Positions 47,409 through 56,369 are shown, counted from the stretch's first letter. The stretch: DNA of 64,000 nucleotides from Craurococcus roseus (GCF_039523795.1 NZ_BAAAFZ010000026.1:40636-104635); one strand, 5' to 3'. Translations and numbers: made by a program. Notes: generated by a model from the sequence alone, not told the origin.

Positions 47409-48593
47409 CTACTCTGCCGCCGCCGCGCGCCGCCGTTCGGGCGCGCGGTCGTTGGCGATGATCTCGCCGAAGGGCCCGGTGTTCACGGCGCCCGCTTGGG
47501 CGTGCGCCGGGTGCGCCAGTTCCAGGTGCGGGAAGACCAACTCGGCGAAGCGGTACGCTTCTTCCAGGTGCGGGTAGCCCGACATGATGAAGGTGTCGAC
47601 GCCCGCCTGCCGGTACTCGCGCATGCGCGCGGCCACCGTTTCCCCGTCGCCCACGAGGGCGGTGCCGGCGCCCCCCCGGACCAAGCCGACGCCGGCCCAG
47701 AGGTTCGGGCTGACCTCCAGCTTGTCGCGCCGGCCGGCGTGCAGCGCCGACATGCGCCGCTGCCCCTCGCTGTCCATGCGGGCGAAGATCTTCTGCGCCG
47801 CCGCGACCGTCTCGTCGTCCAGGTGCCGGATCAGGTCGTCGGCCGCGGCCCAAGCTTCCGCGCTGGTTTCCCGCACTATGGCGTGCAGGCGGATGCCGAA
47901 GGATAGGCGCCGGCCCTTGCGCGCGGCGATGGCGCGCACGGCCGCGACCTTCTCCGCCACCTGCGCCGGCGGCTCGCCCCAGGTCAGGTACTTGTCCACC
48001 GTCTCGGCGGCGACGTCGATGCCGTCGGCCGAGGAGCCGCCGAAGTAGAGCGGCGGCCCGCCCGCCTGGTGCGGCGGGAAGGCGAGGCGCCCGTTCTCCA
48101 CGCGGATGTGCCGGCCCTCGTAGGACACCGCCTCGTCCGCCAGCAAGCGCTTGTAGACGTGCAGGAACTCGCGCGTCACCTCGTAGCGCTCGGCGTGCGG
48201 CAGGAAGATGCCGTCGCCCTTGTTTTCCACCGGGTCGCCGCCCGTCACCACGTTGATGAGCAGGCGGCCGGAGGAGAGGCGATCGAGCGTCGCCGTCATG
48301 CGCGCCGCGAGCGTCGGCGAAAGTAGGCCCGGCCGCACCGCGACCAGGAAGCGCAGCCGCTCCGTCAACGGCGCGAGCGCGGAGGCCACGACCCAACTGT
48401 CCTCGCAGGACCGCCCGGTCGGCAGCAGCACGCCGTAGTAGCCGAGGCCGTCGGCCGCCTGCGCGATCTGCCGCAGGTAGGGCAGGTCCACGGCGCGCCC
48501 GCCCTTGGGGGTGCCGAGGTAGCGGCCGTCGCCGTGCGTCGGCAGGAACCAGAGGACCTTCGCCCCTTCGCCGGTGGTGGTCGTCACGTTCAT
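47409..48593 (-). CDS. ssuD: FMNH2-dependent alkanesulfonate monooxygenase SsuD
   Basis: A 394-residue bacterial-luciferase-fold monooxygenase. KVLWFLPTHGDGRYLGT at the start, YYGVLLPTGRSCEDSWVVAS, RLLINVVTGGDPVENKGDGIFL and SGYPHLEEAYRFAELVFPHL are diagnostic of SsuD. It releases sulfite and aldehyde from alkanesulfonates using FMNH2 and O2, supplying sulfur. Last gene of the minus ssuCBAD operon; the ATG overlaps the ssuA stop. It needs an FMN reductase, but no ssuE is in the window. The gene converges with the Nudix gene, leaving 17 bases. Confidence 0.95.
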   Translation of the reverse strand: MNVTTTTGEGAKVLWFLPTHGDGRYLGTPKGGRAVDLPYLRQIAQAADGLGYYGVLLPTGRSCEDSWVVASALAPLTERLRFLVAVRPGLLSPTLAARMTATLDRLSSGRLLINVVTGGDPVENKGDGIFLPHAERYEVTREFLHVYKRLLADEAVSYEGRHIRVENGRLAFPPHQAGGPPLYFGGSSADGIDVAAETVDKYLTWGEPPAQVAEKVAAVRAIAARKGRRLSFGIRLHAIVRETSAEAWAAADDLIRHLDDETVAAAQKIFARMDSEGQRRMSALHAGRRDKLEVSPNLWAGVGLVRGGAGTALVGDGETVAARMREYRQAGVDTFIMSGYPHLEEAYRFAELVFPHLELAHPAHAQAGAVNTGPFGEIIANDRAPERRRAAAAE

Positions 48594-49543
48594 GCTCCCG
48601 TCTGCCGCACCGCGTCCGACACGCGGATGGCCCGGGGGATCAGCCCGAGGCCGTGGAAAGTGTCGGCGATGCGCTGCTGCTCGGCGGCGACCGCAGCGTC
48701 GAGCGGGCGCACGCCGTAGGCTTGGCGGCGCATCGCCACCTCAAGGAAGGGGGCGGGGATGCCGACGCCGGGGCTCAGGGTCCGTGCCGCTGTCGGGATG
48801 TCCTGGCCGACCCAGGCGGCGGTCTCGGCCAGGGCCGCGACTACCGCGTCCACCAGCGGGCCGTTCGCGGCGGCGAAGCGCTCGTGGGCGAGGTAGAACT
48901 GGTGGTTGGAGACCAGGCCCGTGCCGTCGGCTAGGCGCCGCGCGCCCGTCGTCGCCTCCGCCGCGGCGAGGAACGGGTCCCAGATCACCCAAGCGTCCAC
49001 CTGCTTCCGCTCGAAGGCCACGCGAGCGTCGGCGGGCGGCAACGTCGCCGGCTCGATGTCGGCGTAGCGCAGCCCCGCCGCCTCGAGGGCGCGGACCAGC
49101 AGGTAATGGACGTTGGAGCCCTTGTTGAAGGCGACCTTCTTGCCGTGCAGCTCGGCGACGTCCCGGATCGGGCTGTCGCGCGCCACGAGGATCGCCTCGC
49201 CCTGCGGCGCCGGCGGCTCGTGCGCGACGTAGACGAGGGGCGCGCCGGCGGCCTGGGCGAAGATCGGCGGCGCTTCGCCGACGGTGCCGAAGTCGATGGC
49301 GCCGGCGTTCATCGCCTCCAGCAGCGCGGGGCCGGCCGGGAACTCCGTCCAGCTCACGCGCACGCCCCCGCCGCGTAGCTTCTGCTCCAGAGCGCCGCGG
49401 CCCTTCAGCAGCACCAACGTGCCGTACTTCTGGTAGCCGATGCGCAAGCTCCGCTCCCCCTGCGCGAGGGCGGGCGCGGCGAGGCCGGCCGCCGCGGCGC
49501 CGAGCAGGAGGGCGCGGCGGCCCGTGGTGATGGCGGCGGTCAT
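48590..49543 (-). CDS. ssuA: Aliphatic sulfonate ABC transporter, substrate-binding protein SsuA
   Basis: A 317-residue periplasmic binding protein. The signal peptide GRRALLLGAAAAGLAAPALAQG has paired arginines and may be Tat-type. The mature start LRIGYQKYGTLVLLKGRGALEQKL is typical for SsuA; FPAGPALLEAMNAGAIDFGTVGEAPPIFAQAAG and VAFNKGSNVHYLLVRALE follow. It captures alkanesulfonates for the SsuBC importer. ATG at 49543 overlaps the ssuB stop (ATGA at 49540-49543). Confidence 0.94.
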   Translation of the reverse strand: MTAAITTGRRALLLGAAAAGLAAPALAQGERSLRIGYQKYGTLVLLKGRGALEQKLRGGGVRVSWTEFPAGPALLEAMNAGAIDFGTVGEAPPIFAQAAGAPLVYVAHEPPAPQGEAILVARDSPIRDVAELHGKKVAFNKGSNVHYLLVRALEAAGLRYADIEPATLPPADARVAFERKQVDAWVIWDPFLAAAEATTGARRLADGTGLVSNHQFYLAHERFAAANGPLVDAVVAALAETAAWVGQDIPTAARTLSPGVGIPAPFLEVAMRRQAYGVRPLDAAVAAEQQRIADTFHGLGLIPRAIRVSDAVRQTGA

Positions 49544-50337
49544 GCGGCGCTCCTTTCGCCGGTGCCGGCGCCGTCGCGCAGGAGGCGCGCGAGGATGCGC
49601 GCTTCGAGCGCCGCCGCGTCCGGCGTGCCGCGGCGGCGCGGGCGGGGCAGGGGCACGGGCAGGTCGAGGCGGACGGCGCCCCCCTCTACCAGCACCACGC
49701 GGTCGGCCAGCGCGACCGCTTCCGCCACGTCGTGGGTGACGAGGACGGCCGTGAAGCGCTGCTCCAGCCAGACGCGCTCCAGCAGGCTCTGCATCTCTAT
49801 GCGGGTGAGGGCGTCGAGCGCGCCGAGCGGCTCGTCCAGCGCCAGCAGCCGAGGGCGGCTGACCAGGGCCCGGGCCAGCGCGACACGCTGCTTCTGCCCG
49901 CCGGAGAGCACGGCCGGCCAATCCCGCGCGCGGTCCCGCAGCCCGACCTCGGCGAGGCGCTCCAGCGCCTGCGCCCGCCCGCCCGGCGCCTTGCGGGCGC
50001 GGCCGAGGCCCACCTCCACGTTGCCGAGGACGCTGGACCAGGGCAGCAGCCGAGGCTCCTGGAACATCAGCCGGGCCGCTTCGGCCGGACGCACCGCGCT
50101 GCCGTCGATGGCGACGTCGCCCGCGTCCTGGGTTTCGAGGCCGGCGAGGATGCGCAGCAGGGTCGATTTGCCGCAGCCGCTGCGGCCGACGATCGCCAGG
50201 AACCCGCCCGGCGCGACGTCCAGGTCGATGCCGCGCAGCACGCGCTTCTCGCCGAAGCCCTTGTGCACGCCGCGGATGGCGATCCCGGCGCCGTGGTCGT
50301 TGGCGGCGACGGCCTGTGGGAAGTGCGAGCCGTCCAC
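49540..50337 (-). CDS. ssuB: Aliphatic sulfonate ABC transporter ATP-binding protein SsuB
   Basis: A 265-residue ABC ATPase. Walker A VGRSGCGKSTLLR, Q-loop MFQEPRLLPWSSVLGNVEVG, signature LSGGQKQRVALARAL and Walker B LLALDEPLGALDALTR are complete, followed by LVTHDVAEAVALADRVV. It energises sulfonate uptake. It starts at a GTG at 50337 one base after the ssuC stop, and its stop overlaps ssuA. Confidence 0.94.
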   Translation of the reverse strand: MDGSHFPQAVAANDHGAGIAIRGVHKGFGEKRVLRGIDLDVAPGGFLAIVGRSGCGKSTLLRILAGLETQDAGDVAIDGSAVRPAEAARLMFQEPRLLPWSSVLGNVEVGLGRARKAPGGRAQALERLAEVGLRDRARDWPAVLSGGQKQRVALARALVSRPRLLALDEPLGALDALTRIEMQSLLERVWLEQRFTAVLVTHDVAEAVALADRVVLVEGGAVRLDLPVPLPRPRRRGTPDAAALEARILARLLRDGAGTGERSAA

Positions 50338-50338
50338 T

Positions 50339-51298
50339 TCAGGCGTCCCCCTTCCGCACGGTCTGGAAGGCCGGATGCCAGGGCAGGAACAGCCGTTCCA
50401 GCAGGCGTGTGGCGCTGTCCGCCAGCTTGCCCAGCAGCGCGTAGAGCAGGATCGCCAGCACCACGACGTCGATCATCATGAATTCGCGGGCGTTCATGGC
50501 CATGTAGCCGATGCCGGAATTCGCGGCGATCGTTTCCGCCACGATCAGCGTCAGCCACATGATGCCGAGCCCGTAGCGCAGGCCGACGAAGATGGAGGGC
50601 AGCGCGCCCGGCAGCACCACCCGGCCGAACAGCGCCGGGCGCGACATGCCGTAGGACCGGCCCATCTCCACCAGTTGCGCGTCCACGGTGCGGATGCCGT
50701 GGAAGGTGTTGACGTAGACCGGGAAGAAGACCCCGAGCGCGACGAGGAAGATCCGCGCGTCGTCCTCTATGCCGAACCACAGGATCACCAGCGGGATCAG
50801 CGCCAGGTTGGGGACGTTGCGGACCATCTGGATGGTGGTGTCGGTCAGCCTTTCCCCGACCCGGGAAAGGCCGTTGAGCAGCCCGAAGGCGAAAGCGAGG
50901 CCGCCGCCGATGAGGAACCCGGCCGCCGCCCGCCGGGAGCTGACGGCGATGTTGTCCAGCAACTCGCCGCTGAGGGCCATGCGCCAGCCCGCCGCCGCCA
51001 CGTCGGAAGGCGCCGGCAGCACGTTGGGGGGAATGGCGCCGTGCTGCGCGAGGAGTTGCCAGCCGAGCAGGAGGAGCGCCGGCACGATCCAGCCCGCGCC
51101 GCCGGAACGGAGGAGGCGCCGCCAAACGGCCGGCGCCGCGGCGCGTCCCGTCGACGCGCGCCCCGCGTGAGGGCGGGGCGGCGGGGCGGGCAAGCCGCGA
51201 CCCTGCGCCGAAAGGGACATGGGCCGGCTCACGACGGGGCGGAGATTCCGAGCCTCGTCGGCGGAGGCCGGTGCGACGGTTGTCTCAGCGGCCGCCAT
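50339..51298 (-). CDS. ssuC: Aliphatic sulfonate ABC transporter permease SsuC
   Basis: A roughly 319-residue permease, first gene of the ssu operon. About six hydrophobic segments; WIVPALLLLGWQLLAQHGAIPPNVLPAPSDV and QMVRNVPNLALIPLVILWFGIEDDARIFLVALGVFFPVYVNTFHGI are characteristic, and RSYGMSRPALFGRVVLPGALPSIFVGLRYGLG is the ATPase-docking EAA-type loop. The start is uncertain: ATG 51298 (used), or ATG 51220 closer to the first membrane segment. The long upstream gap holds the operon promoter. Confidence 0.92.
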   Translation of the reverse strand: MAAAETTVAPASADEARNLRPVVSRPMSLSAQGRGLPAPPPRPHAGRASTGRAAAPAVWRRLLRSGGAGWIVPALLLLGWQLLAQHGAIPPNVLPAPSDVAAAGWRMALSGELLDNIAVSSRRAAAGFLIGGGLAFAFGLLNGLSRVGERLTDTTIQMVRNVPNLALIPLVILWFGIEDDARIFLVALGVFFPVYVNTFHGIRTVDAQLVEMGRSYGMSRPALFGRVVLPGALPSIFVGLRYGLGIMWLTLIVAETIAANSGIGYMAMNAREFMMIDVVVLAILLYALLGKLADSATRLLERLFLPWHPAFQTVRKGDA

Positions 51299-51774
51299 CG
51301 CGATCCGCGCGCTCGCGGGCCGGGGCCGGTTCGGACGATTTGGGCACCCTGGGCTCCATCCTCGTTGGCGAGGCCAAGCGCGACCTCGGTGCGGGTAGTT
51401 TGCACGTCCGTTTTCGTGGATCAACCTGTTAATACGATGTGATTTCGTTAATTCTGATCGCGGTCTGCTGCAGCACGGGTATTATTCACGTCTGGACACG
51501 GTTAAATGCCTGCTTCCGGCTCCGCTGGCCGCGCCAGAACCCGCGACGTTCCGTCGGGCGGCCCCGAACGGGAGTGCCATACCCGAACCGGCGTCCTCGC
51601 GTTTTTGGAATGGAAAGGGCACACTCCAACCGTCGAAGCGTGGATCGTGCCAAGTCGGCGCCGCGGCTCCGGAAAGGCAAGGCGGCAAGGTGGCAAGGCG
51701 GCGGGACAGCGAGGAAGCGAAGCGGCACCGCTCCGTCCGCCCCGCAGTCGCGCCAGGGTCCTAGCGGCGCCTCG
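51299..51774. promoter_or_regulatory. Divergent intergenic region between ssuC and the 585-aa unknown gene
   Basis: A 476-base gap. Its left part (about 51395-51510) is clearly A/T-richer than the neighbourhood and includes an imperfect dyad of TTAA half-sites at 51429-51432 and 51448-51451, with CGA/TCG flanks inside, a possible operator for the ssu operon. Near 51676-51699 there are three tandem copies of GGCAAGGY. Frames are open on both strands, but none resembles a protein. Confidence 0.45.
51676..51699. repeat. Short tandem repeat, three copies of an 8-base unit
   Basis: Three direct copies of GGCAAGG(C/C/T variant) in a row within the intergenic region upstream of the 585-residue gene. 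Too short to interpret; possibly a slippage-prone tract. Confidence 0.6.
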
Positions 51775-53532
51775 ATGCTGTTCTACGGCGATCAAGTGCG
51801 GATGGAGGACGCCCGCGCGAAGCTCGCCGGCATCGCGCGCGGGTTGCGGGACGCCGAAGCGATGCCGGCGGGGATCGCGCGCCACGGCGCCCTGGTGGCG
51901 GCGTTCATCGAAGCCGGCGAACTGGCCCAAGGCGTCGCCGACGCGGCCTTCGACGCCAACGGCGGGCGGGACGCGCGCTCGCCCGCCGGCGACGCCGCCA
52001 CGGCGTTGCTGACGCGCCTCGCCGCCGCCGTCCGGCTTTCCTGGGGCAGCGCTTTCGCCCGCTTCGACCCCGTGCGGGTCGAGGCGGCGTTCGACGCGGC
52101 GCCGCCGCTGCCCGAGACGCTGCGCACCAAGCGCGCGGAGGGCTTCGCCTTCTACGCGCTGTACCCGGAAGCGTACCTGGAGGCGGCGCAGGCGGCTGGG
52201 TTCCCGCTTGGCTCACGGGTCAGGGTGGTCGGCATCCGCAGCATCGGCGTCGCGCTCGGCGCGCTGGTCGCCGCCGCCTCGGAAGCGCCGCCGCCCGTGA
52301 CGCTGCGCCCCGTCGGGCACCCCTTCCGGCGGGAGCTGTCGCTGTCGCAGGGGCTGGAAGCGGAATTGCTGGCCGACCCGCCCACGGCCTTCGCGGTGGC
52401 GGACGAAGGGCCGGGCCTGTCCGGCAGCTCCTTCGGCGCGGTGGCCGACTTCCTGGAGGACCGCGGCGTGCCGCCCGGCCGCATCCACTTCTTCCCGAGC
52501 CACGGCGGCGAACCCGGGCCGCGAGCGGCCCCTCGCCACCGCGCGCGCTGGGCGGGCGCGCACCGCCACGTCGTGGGGTTCGACGCGCTGGCAGGGCACC
52601 GGCTTCCGTCCTGGGTGGAGGACCTGGTGGGCGCGCCTGTGGGTCCTTTGGAGGAACTGTCAGGCGGCGCGTGGCGCCGGCTCCGCTACCCGCGCGAAGC
52701 AGGTTGGCCGCCGGTCAACGCGCAGGCGGAGCGCCGCAAGTTCTTGCTACGGGCCTGCGGCGGCGGGACGTGGCTGCTGAAGTTCGCCGGACTGGGCCGC
52801 GAAGGCGAGCGCAAGCTGGAGCGGGCGCGCGCCTTGCACAGCGCCGGCCTTTCGCCGGCCGTCGCCGGCTTCCGCCACGGCTTCTTGGTGGAAGAGTGGG
52901 TGGGCGACGCGCGGCCTTTCCATCGCGGCGCCCACGACGCGGCGCGGTTGGCGGAGCGCGTCGGGCGCTACCTCGGCTTCCGGGCGCGGTGTTTCCCGGC
53001 CGGGGCGGGGCAGGGGGCGACGCTGGCGGCGCTGCGCCGCATGGCGCGGCACAACGTCGGCGAGGGCATGGGCGAGGAATGGGCTCGCCGCCTGGAAGAG
53101 CGGACGGCGGGCCTCGAAAGCTTCGAGCCGCGGCTGCGGCGGATCGAGACGGACAACCGGCTCCACGCCTGGGAGTGGCTGCCGCTGCCGGACGGCCGGC
53201 TCCTGAAGGCGGACGCCCTCGACCACCACGCGGCGCACGACCTCGTCGGCTGCCAGGACGTCGCCTGGGACGTCGCGGGCGCCGTGTGCGAACTCGGGCT
53301 CGAAGAGGATCGCGGCGCGCTGCTCGCGGCGGTCGCGCGCGAAGCGGGGCGCGCGGTGGAGCCCGGCCTCGTCCGCGCGCTCACGCCCTGTTACCTCGCC
53401 TTCCAACTCGGCGCCTGCGTCATGGCGGCGCAGGTCGCCGCGCCGGAGGAAGCCGCGCGGCTCCGTGCGGATACCGAGCGCTACGCCGCGCTGCTGCGTC
53501 GCGCGCTCGGCGACGGCGAAGTGCCGGGCTGA
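51775..53532 (+). CDS. Unknown protein with a PRTase-like segment and a kinase-like C-terminus
   Basis: A 585-residue protein I do not recognise. Residues about 145-245 resemble a phosphoribosyltransferase fold: VRVVGIRSIGVALGALVAAA as the first loop and AFAVADEGPGLSGSSFGAVADFLEDRG (Asp210-Glu211 then GLSGSS) in place of the PRPP-binding loop. Residues about 320-560 look like an aminoglycoside/choline-kinase-type fold: TWLLKFAGLG with Lys336, FLVEEWVGDARP as hinge, and HAWEWLPLPDGRLLKADALDHHAAHDLVG-QDVAWDVAGA near the end. Both assignments are by eye. It stands alone and converges with the OmpA-like gene, with seven bases between. The start is ATG 51775 without a clear ribosome site; the upstream frame is open but noise-like. 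Confidence 0.8.
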   Translation: MLFYGDQVRMEDARAKLAGIARGLRDAEAMPAGIARHGALVAAFIEAGELAQGVADAAFDANGGRDARSPAGDAATALLTRLAAAVRLSWGSAFARFDPVRVEAAFDAAPPLPETLRTKRAEGFAFYALYPEAYLEAAQAAGFPLGSRVRVVGIRSIGVALGALVAAASEAPPPVTLRPVGHPFRRELSLSQGLEAELLADPPTAFAVADEGPGLSGSSFGAVADFLEDRGVPPGRIHFFPSHGGEPGPRAAPRHRARWAGAHRHVVGFDALAGHRLPSWVEDLVGAPVGPLEELSGGAWRRLRYPREAGWPPVNAQAERRKFLLRACGGGTWLLKFAGLGREGERKLERARALHSAGLSPAVAGFRHGFLVEEWVGDARPFHRGAHDAARLAERVGRYLGFRARCFPAGAGQGATLAALRRMARHNVGEGMGEEWARRLEERTAGLESFEPRLRRIETDNRLHAWEWLPLPDGRLLKADALDHHAAHDLVGCQDVAWDVAGAVCELGLEEDRGALLAAVAREAGRAVEPGLVRALTPCYLAFQLGACVMAAQVAAPEEAARLRADTERYAALLRRALGDGEVPG

Positions 53533-53539
53533 CCGCCGT

Positions 53540-54874
53540 TCAGCCCGCCGCCCCACCCACGCCCGCCACCTGCGCCGGGCAGGCGCGCGGCTCGAACTCC
53601 ACGCGGCGGTCCAGCACATCGGAGGCGTCGTCGGCGCCGGTGCCGACCACGGGCTCGCGCGAGCCCACGCCTTCGGCCTCCAACCGCTCCCGCAGCTCCG
53701 GGCGCTGGGCCACGAGCCGGCCGCGCACGCGCTCCGCCCGCGCGAGCGACAGGCGGTCGTTCACCGCCGCCGAGCCGGTCGGGCTGCTGTGCCCCTCGAC
53801 CTCCAGGCACGCCGCCCGCGCGTCCGTCCGCGCCGCGATCTGCCGCAGCCACATCGGGTAAGGGCCGCTGATGGCGGGGTCCGGCCAGAACGCGGTGGAG
53901 CCGGGCCGGAACACGAACTTCACCGCCAAGCGCCCGCGCTCCAGCCCGTATTCCACCACGGAGCCGAACGCGTCCTCGGCTTCCCGCCTGCGCCCGAGGG
54001 CTTGGTTCGCCAGGTACAGCCCGTTGCGGATGCGGAGCTGCTGGTCCTGCGGCGCGAGCCCGCGCGCTTCCTCGTAGAAGGCGAGCGCTTGGCGGTGCCG
54101 CCCCTCCTCGTAGGCTCGGATGCCGTCGGCGACCAGCGCCTGGACGCGGATCGCCCGCAGGTAGGCGGGGTCGATCGCGTCGCCAGGGAACAGCGCGCAG
54201 GTGCGGAGATACGCCGCGGCGGCGCCGTCCGGCGTCCAAACCGGGCTTTGGCGGAAAAACGCGACCGGCGTCGCGTCGACCTCGTCCGTCCGCACCCACG
54301 CCTCCTCGTGCGCGACCACGCGCCCGGTGCCGAGGTCTGCCAGCACGGCCCAGATGCGGTACGCCGCGGGGCGACCCGGGCCGGGCATGTTGGCGCGGCT
54401 GCCCGCCTCGGCGACGGGGGCGATGGACCCGAGCAGGACCAGCGGCTTCTCGTCCAAACTCGCCACGGTGAAGGGCCGCAGGTCGAAGCGCGGGTGGCGC
54501 TCGCGCACCAGGGAAATGATCCGGCGCTCCATGGCCCGCGTCGCTTGGGTTTCGGTGCCGGTCGCGCGGTCGATCAACGGGTCGACCACCAGCCGGTAGC
54601 GGCCGGACGGCCCCGGGGGTGGCAGTTGCGCGCGCAGCAGCGTGGCGTCGGCGAGCGCCACCGCCGCTTGGTCCAGCGGCAGCGCGTCCTTGGGCGGGAT
54701 CGGCGCGGCTTCCGCCGTGGGCGTCGCCGCCCCTTGCCCCCTCGTGCCGGCGCAGCCCGCGAGGAGCGCGGCCCCCAGGCACAAAGCGAGGAGCGCGAAA
54801 CGGGGCGCGCCGCCGCTGCGGCGCCCGTCAGCGCCGCGCACCGCACCCGTTGCGCAACAAGAGGCGTTCGGCAT
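53540..54874 (-). CDS. OmpA-family lipoprotein with TPR-like region
   Basis: A 444-residue outer-membrane lipoprotein. Lipobox LLAGC follows the hydrophobic APRFALLALCLGAALLAGC. The middle has a TPR-like pair of helices (GIRAYEEGRHRQALAFYEEARGLAPQDQQLRIRNGLYLANQALGRRREAEDAF). The C-terminal OmpA peptidoglycan-binding domain includes CLEVEGHSSPTGSAAVNDRLSLARAERVRGRLVAQ, here with the usual GH-S core, and ends in DRRVEFEP. Start ATG 54874 has a good GGGAGAAG site but overlaps the upstream gene by 47 bases; a GTG at 54841 would give a shorter signal. Probably co-transcribed with the Pro-rich protein upstream. Role: envelope anchoring or a secretion/adhesion system, not identified. Confidence 0.87.
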   Translation of the reverse strand: MPNASCCATGAVRGADGRRSGGAPRFALLALCLGAALLAGCAGTRGQGAATPTAEAAPIPPKDALPLDQAAVALADATLLRAQLPPPGPSGRYRLVVDPLIDRATGTETQATRAMERRIISLVRERHPRFDLRPFTVASLDEKPLVLLGSIAPVAEAGSRANMPGPGRPAAYRIWAVLADLGTGRVVAHEEAWVRTDEVDATPVAFFRQSPVWTPDGAAAAYLRTCALFPGDAIDPAYLRAIRVQALVADGIRAYEEGRHRQALAFYEEARGLAPQDQQLRIRNGLYLANQALGRRREAEDAFGSVVEYGLERGRLAVKFVFRPGSTAFWPDPAISGPYPMWLRQIAARTDARAACLEVEGHSSPTGSAAVNDRLSLARAERVRGRLVAQRPELRERLEAEGVGSREPVVGTGADDASDVLDRRVEFEPRACPAQVAGVGGAAG

Positions 54875-56369
54875 GGCTCGTTTCTTCTCCCAACTGAGCT
54901 TTGACGATGATGGTCCGGCAGCGCGGGTCGGGCGCGGGCGGGGCGGGCGAGTCGCCCTGGGGGGCCGGACGGGGAACGGACGAAGGCGAGGCCCCGCCGC
55001 CCAACCGCGGCTTCGCGGGTGACGGCGCGCCGTCCCTGGGCGGACGCGCGGCGGGCGGCGGCGGCGGCGCCAGCGCCGCCATCCGCGGCGTTGGTGCCGC
55101 GGGAGATCCGCCGGACGCTTCCGCGTCCGCGGCCGCGTCCGTCCCGGCGGAAGAAAGGGCGGCTTCGGGAGGCTGCCCGGCAGGGTCATGGAGGGCCGCG
55201 AACGCCTGCTGCCTTTCTTTGACCGGGGGCGACGGCTCGGTGGCCTCCGCCGCGTCGCGGTCGCGCGATCCGGCGGAGGCCGGCACGTCAAGCGTTTTCT
55301 CTTGGTGTGAGGCGGGTTCCACCGCGCCCAAGATCGTCGCAACGGAGGGCGGCGCAGGATCGGACGCCGCCTCCGCGGCGGCCTCGGCTTCTGCCGGGTC
55401 GTCACGGGTCGGCTCAGCGTCCGGTGCCGCGCCGACGACGGTGAGCGGCGCCCAATCGTCCGCCGGCATCCCGGAGCCCGGGCCAGCCTCGGCCGCGGGG
55501 GCGTCCCGGCCACGCGCCGCGGACACAGGCCCCCCCTCCGCGGGGCCCGTTCCGGGCCCGTCATCCGACACCCGCGGCGAGGTGTGCCGGTCCCAGGTCG
55601 CAAACGCCGCCCGGACCTCCTCCGGGAGCATGTCAGGGCTGCTTGGCAACTCACCGGAAGGGGCGCTCTCCTGCGCCGATTCTGAGCCGCCGGCCAGGGC
55701 GTCGAAGACCGACTCCAATTGCAAGCCGTTCGGCATGGGGCGGAGCCACGGGTTCCCGAGTGGCGGCACGGGCTCGGCGTCGTCCGGCCAGGGATGCACC
55801 TGCGGCGCATCCCGGGCGGCGATGACCAATTCCCCTTCGCTCGCCAACAGCGGCGTCGGCGCGACGCTCCCCGCACCGACGATGATCGGCAGCGAAGTCC
55901 GGCTGGCCACGGGTGCCGCGGCGGATGGGACCGGCGAACGCGGGGAGCCCACCCAGGTGAAAGCGAACAAGACGCACGCGGCGGGTGCTGTCAGCAACCC
56001 CCAAACCAGCAGGGCCGGGCGGTCGCGGCGGTCGAGGCCGCCCGGGCGCTCGGGTGGCCGTTCCAGGCTCCGATGCGCGGCGGGAGCGGCTGGCCTAGCC
56101 GCCGCCGCCGGTTCGGCGGACGCGCGCCGTTCGTTGGAAACGGCACGGTCCGCGCGCGTCCGCAATTCGCCGCGCGCGGCGAGAATCTGTTCGTACCCGC
56201 TGCCGGGCGAGGACGGCATCCTCGCGCCGGTTCCGGTGGGATGCTGGGCGGGCGGCGGGGCGTGCGCCGACCTGGCTTCCGCGCGATGTCGGTCGAACCG
56301 AAGCAGGTCCGCCTCGCCCATCAACCAGTGGGAGTTGCTCTGCGACGCTGGGCTGTTTCGTTCGCTCAT
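54828..56369 (-). CDS. Proline/alanine-rich single-pass membrane protein of unknown function
   Basis: A 513-residue low-complexity protein. Residues 1-115 are polar, one transmembrane segment lies at about 119-140 (PALLVWGLLTAPAACVLFAF), and the rest is Pro/Ala/Ser/Glu-rich and probably extended in the periplasm, ending in a compact C-terminus CRTIIVKAQLGEETSHAERLLLRNGC with two cysteines. Its stop lies inside the OmpA-lipoprotein gene (47-base overlap), which suggests a two-gene operon. The opposite strand also has a long open frame, so the strand choice rests on the ribosome site and overlap with the OmpA gene and on the membrane segment. No family recognised. Confidence 0.62.
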   Translation of the reverse strand: MSERNSPASQSNSHWLMGEADLLRFDRHRAEARSAHAPPPAQHPTGTGARMPSSPGSGYEQILAARGELRTRADRAVSNERRASAEPAAAARPAAPAAHRSLERPPERPGGLDRRDRPALLVWGLLTAPAACVLFAFTWVGSPRSPVPSAAAPVASRTSLPIIVGAGSVAPTPLLASEGELVIAARDAPQVHPWPDDAEPVPPLGNPWLRPMPNGLQLESVFDALAGGSESAQESAPSGELPSSPDMLPEEVRAAFATWDRHTSPRVSDDGPGTGPAEGGPVSAARGRDAPAAEAGPGSGMPADDWAPLTVVGAAPDAEPTRDDPAEAEAAAEAASDPAPPSVATILGAVEPASHQEKTLDVPASAGSRDRDAAEATEPSPPVKERQQAFAALHDPAGQPPEAALSSAGTDAAADAEASGGSPAAPTPRMAALAPPPPPAARPPRDGAPSPAKPRLGGGASPSSVPRPAPQGDSPAPPAPDPRCRTIIVKAQLGEETSHAERLLLRNGCGARR

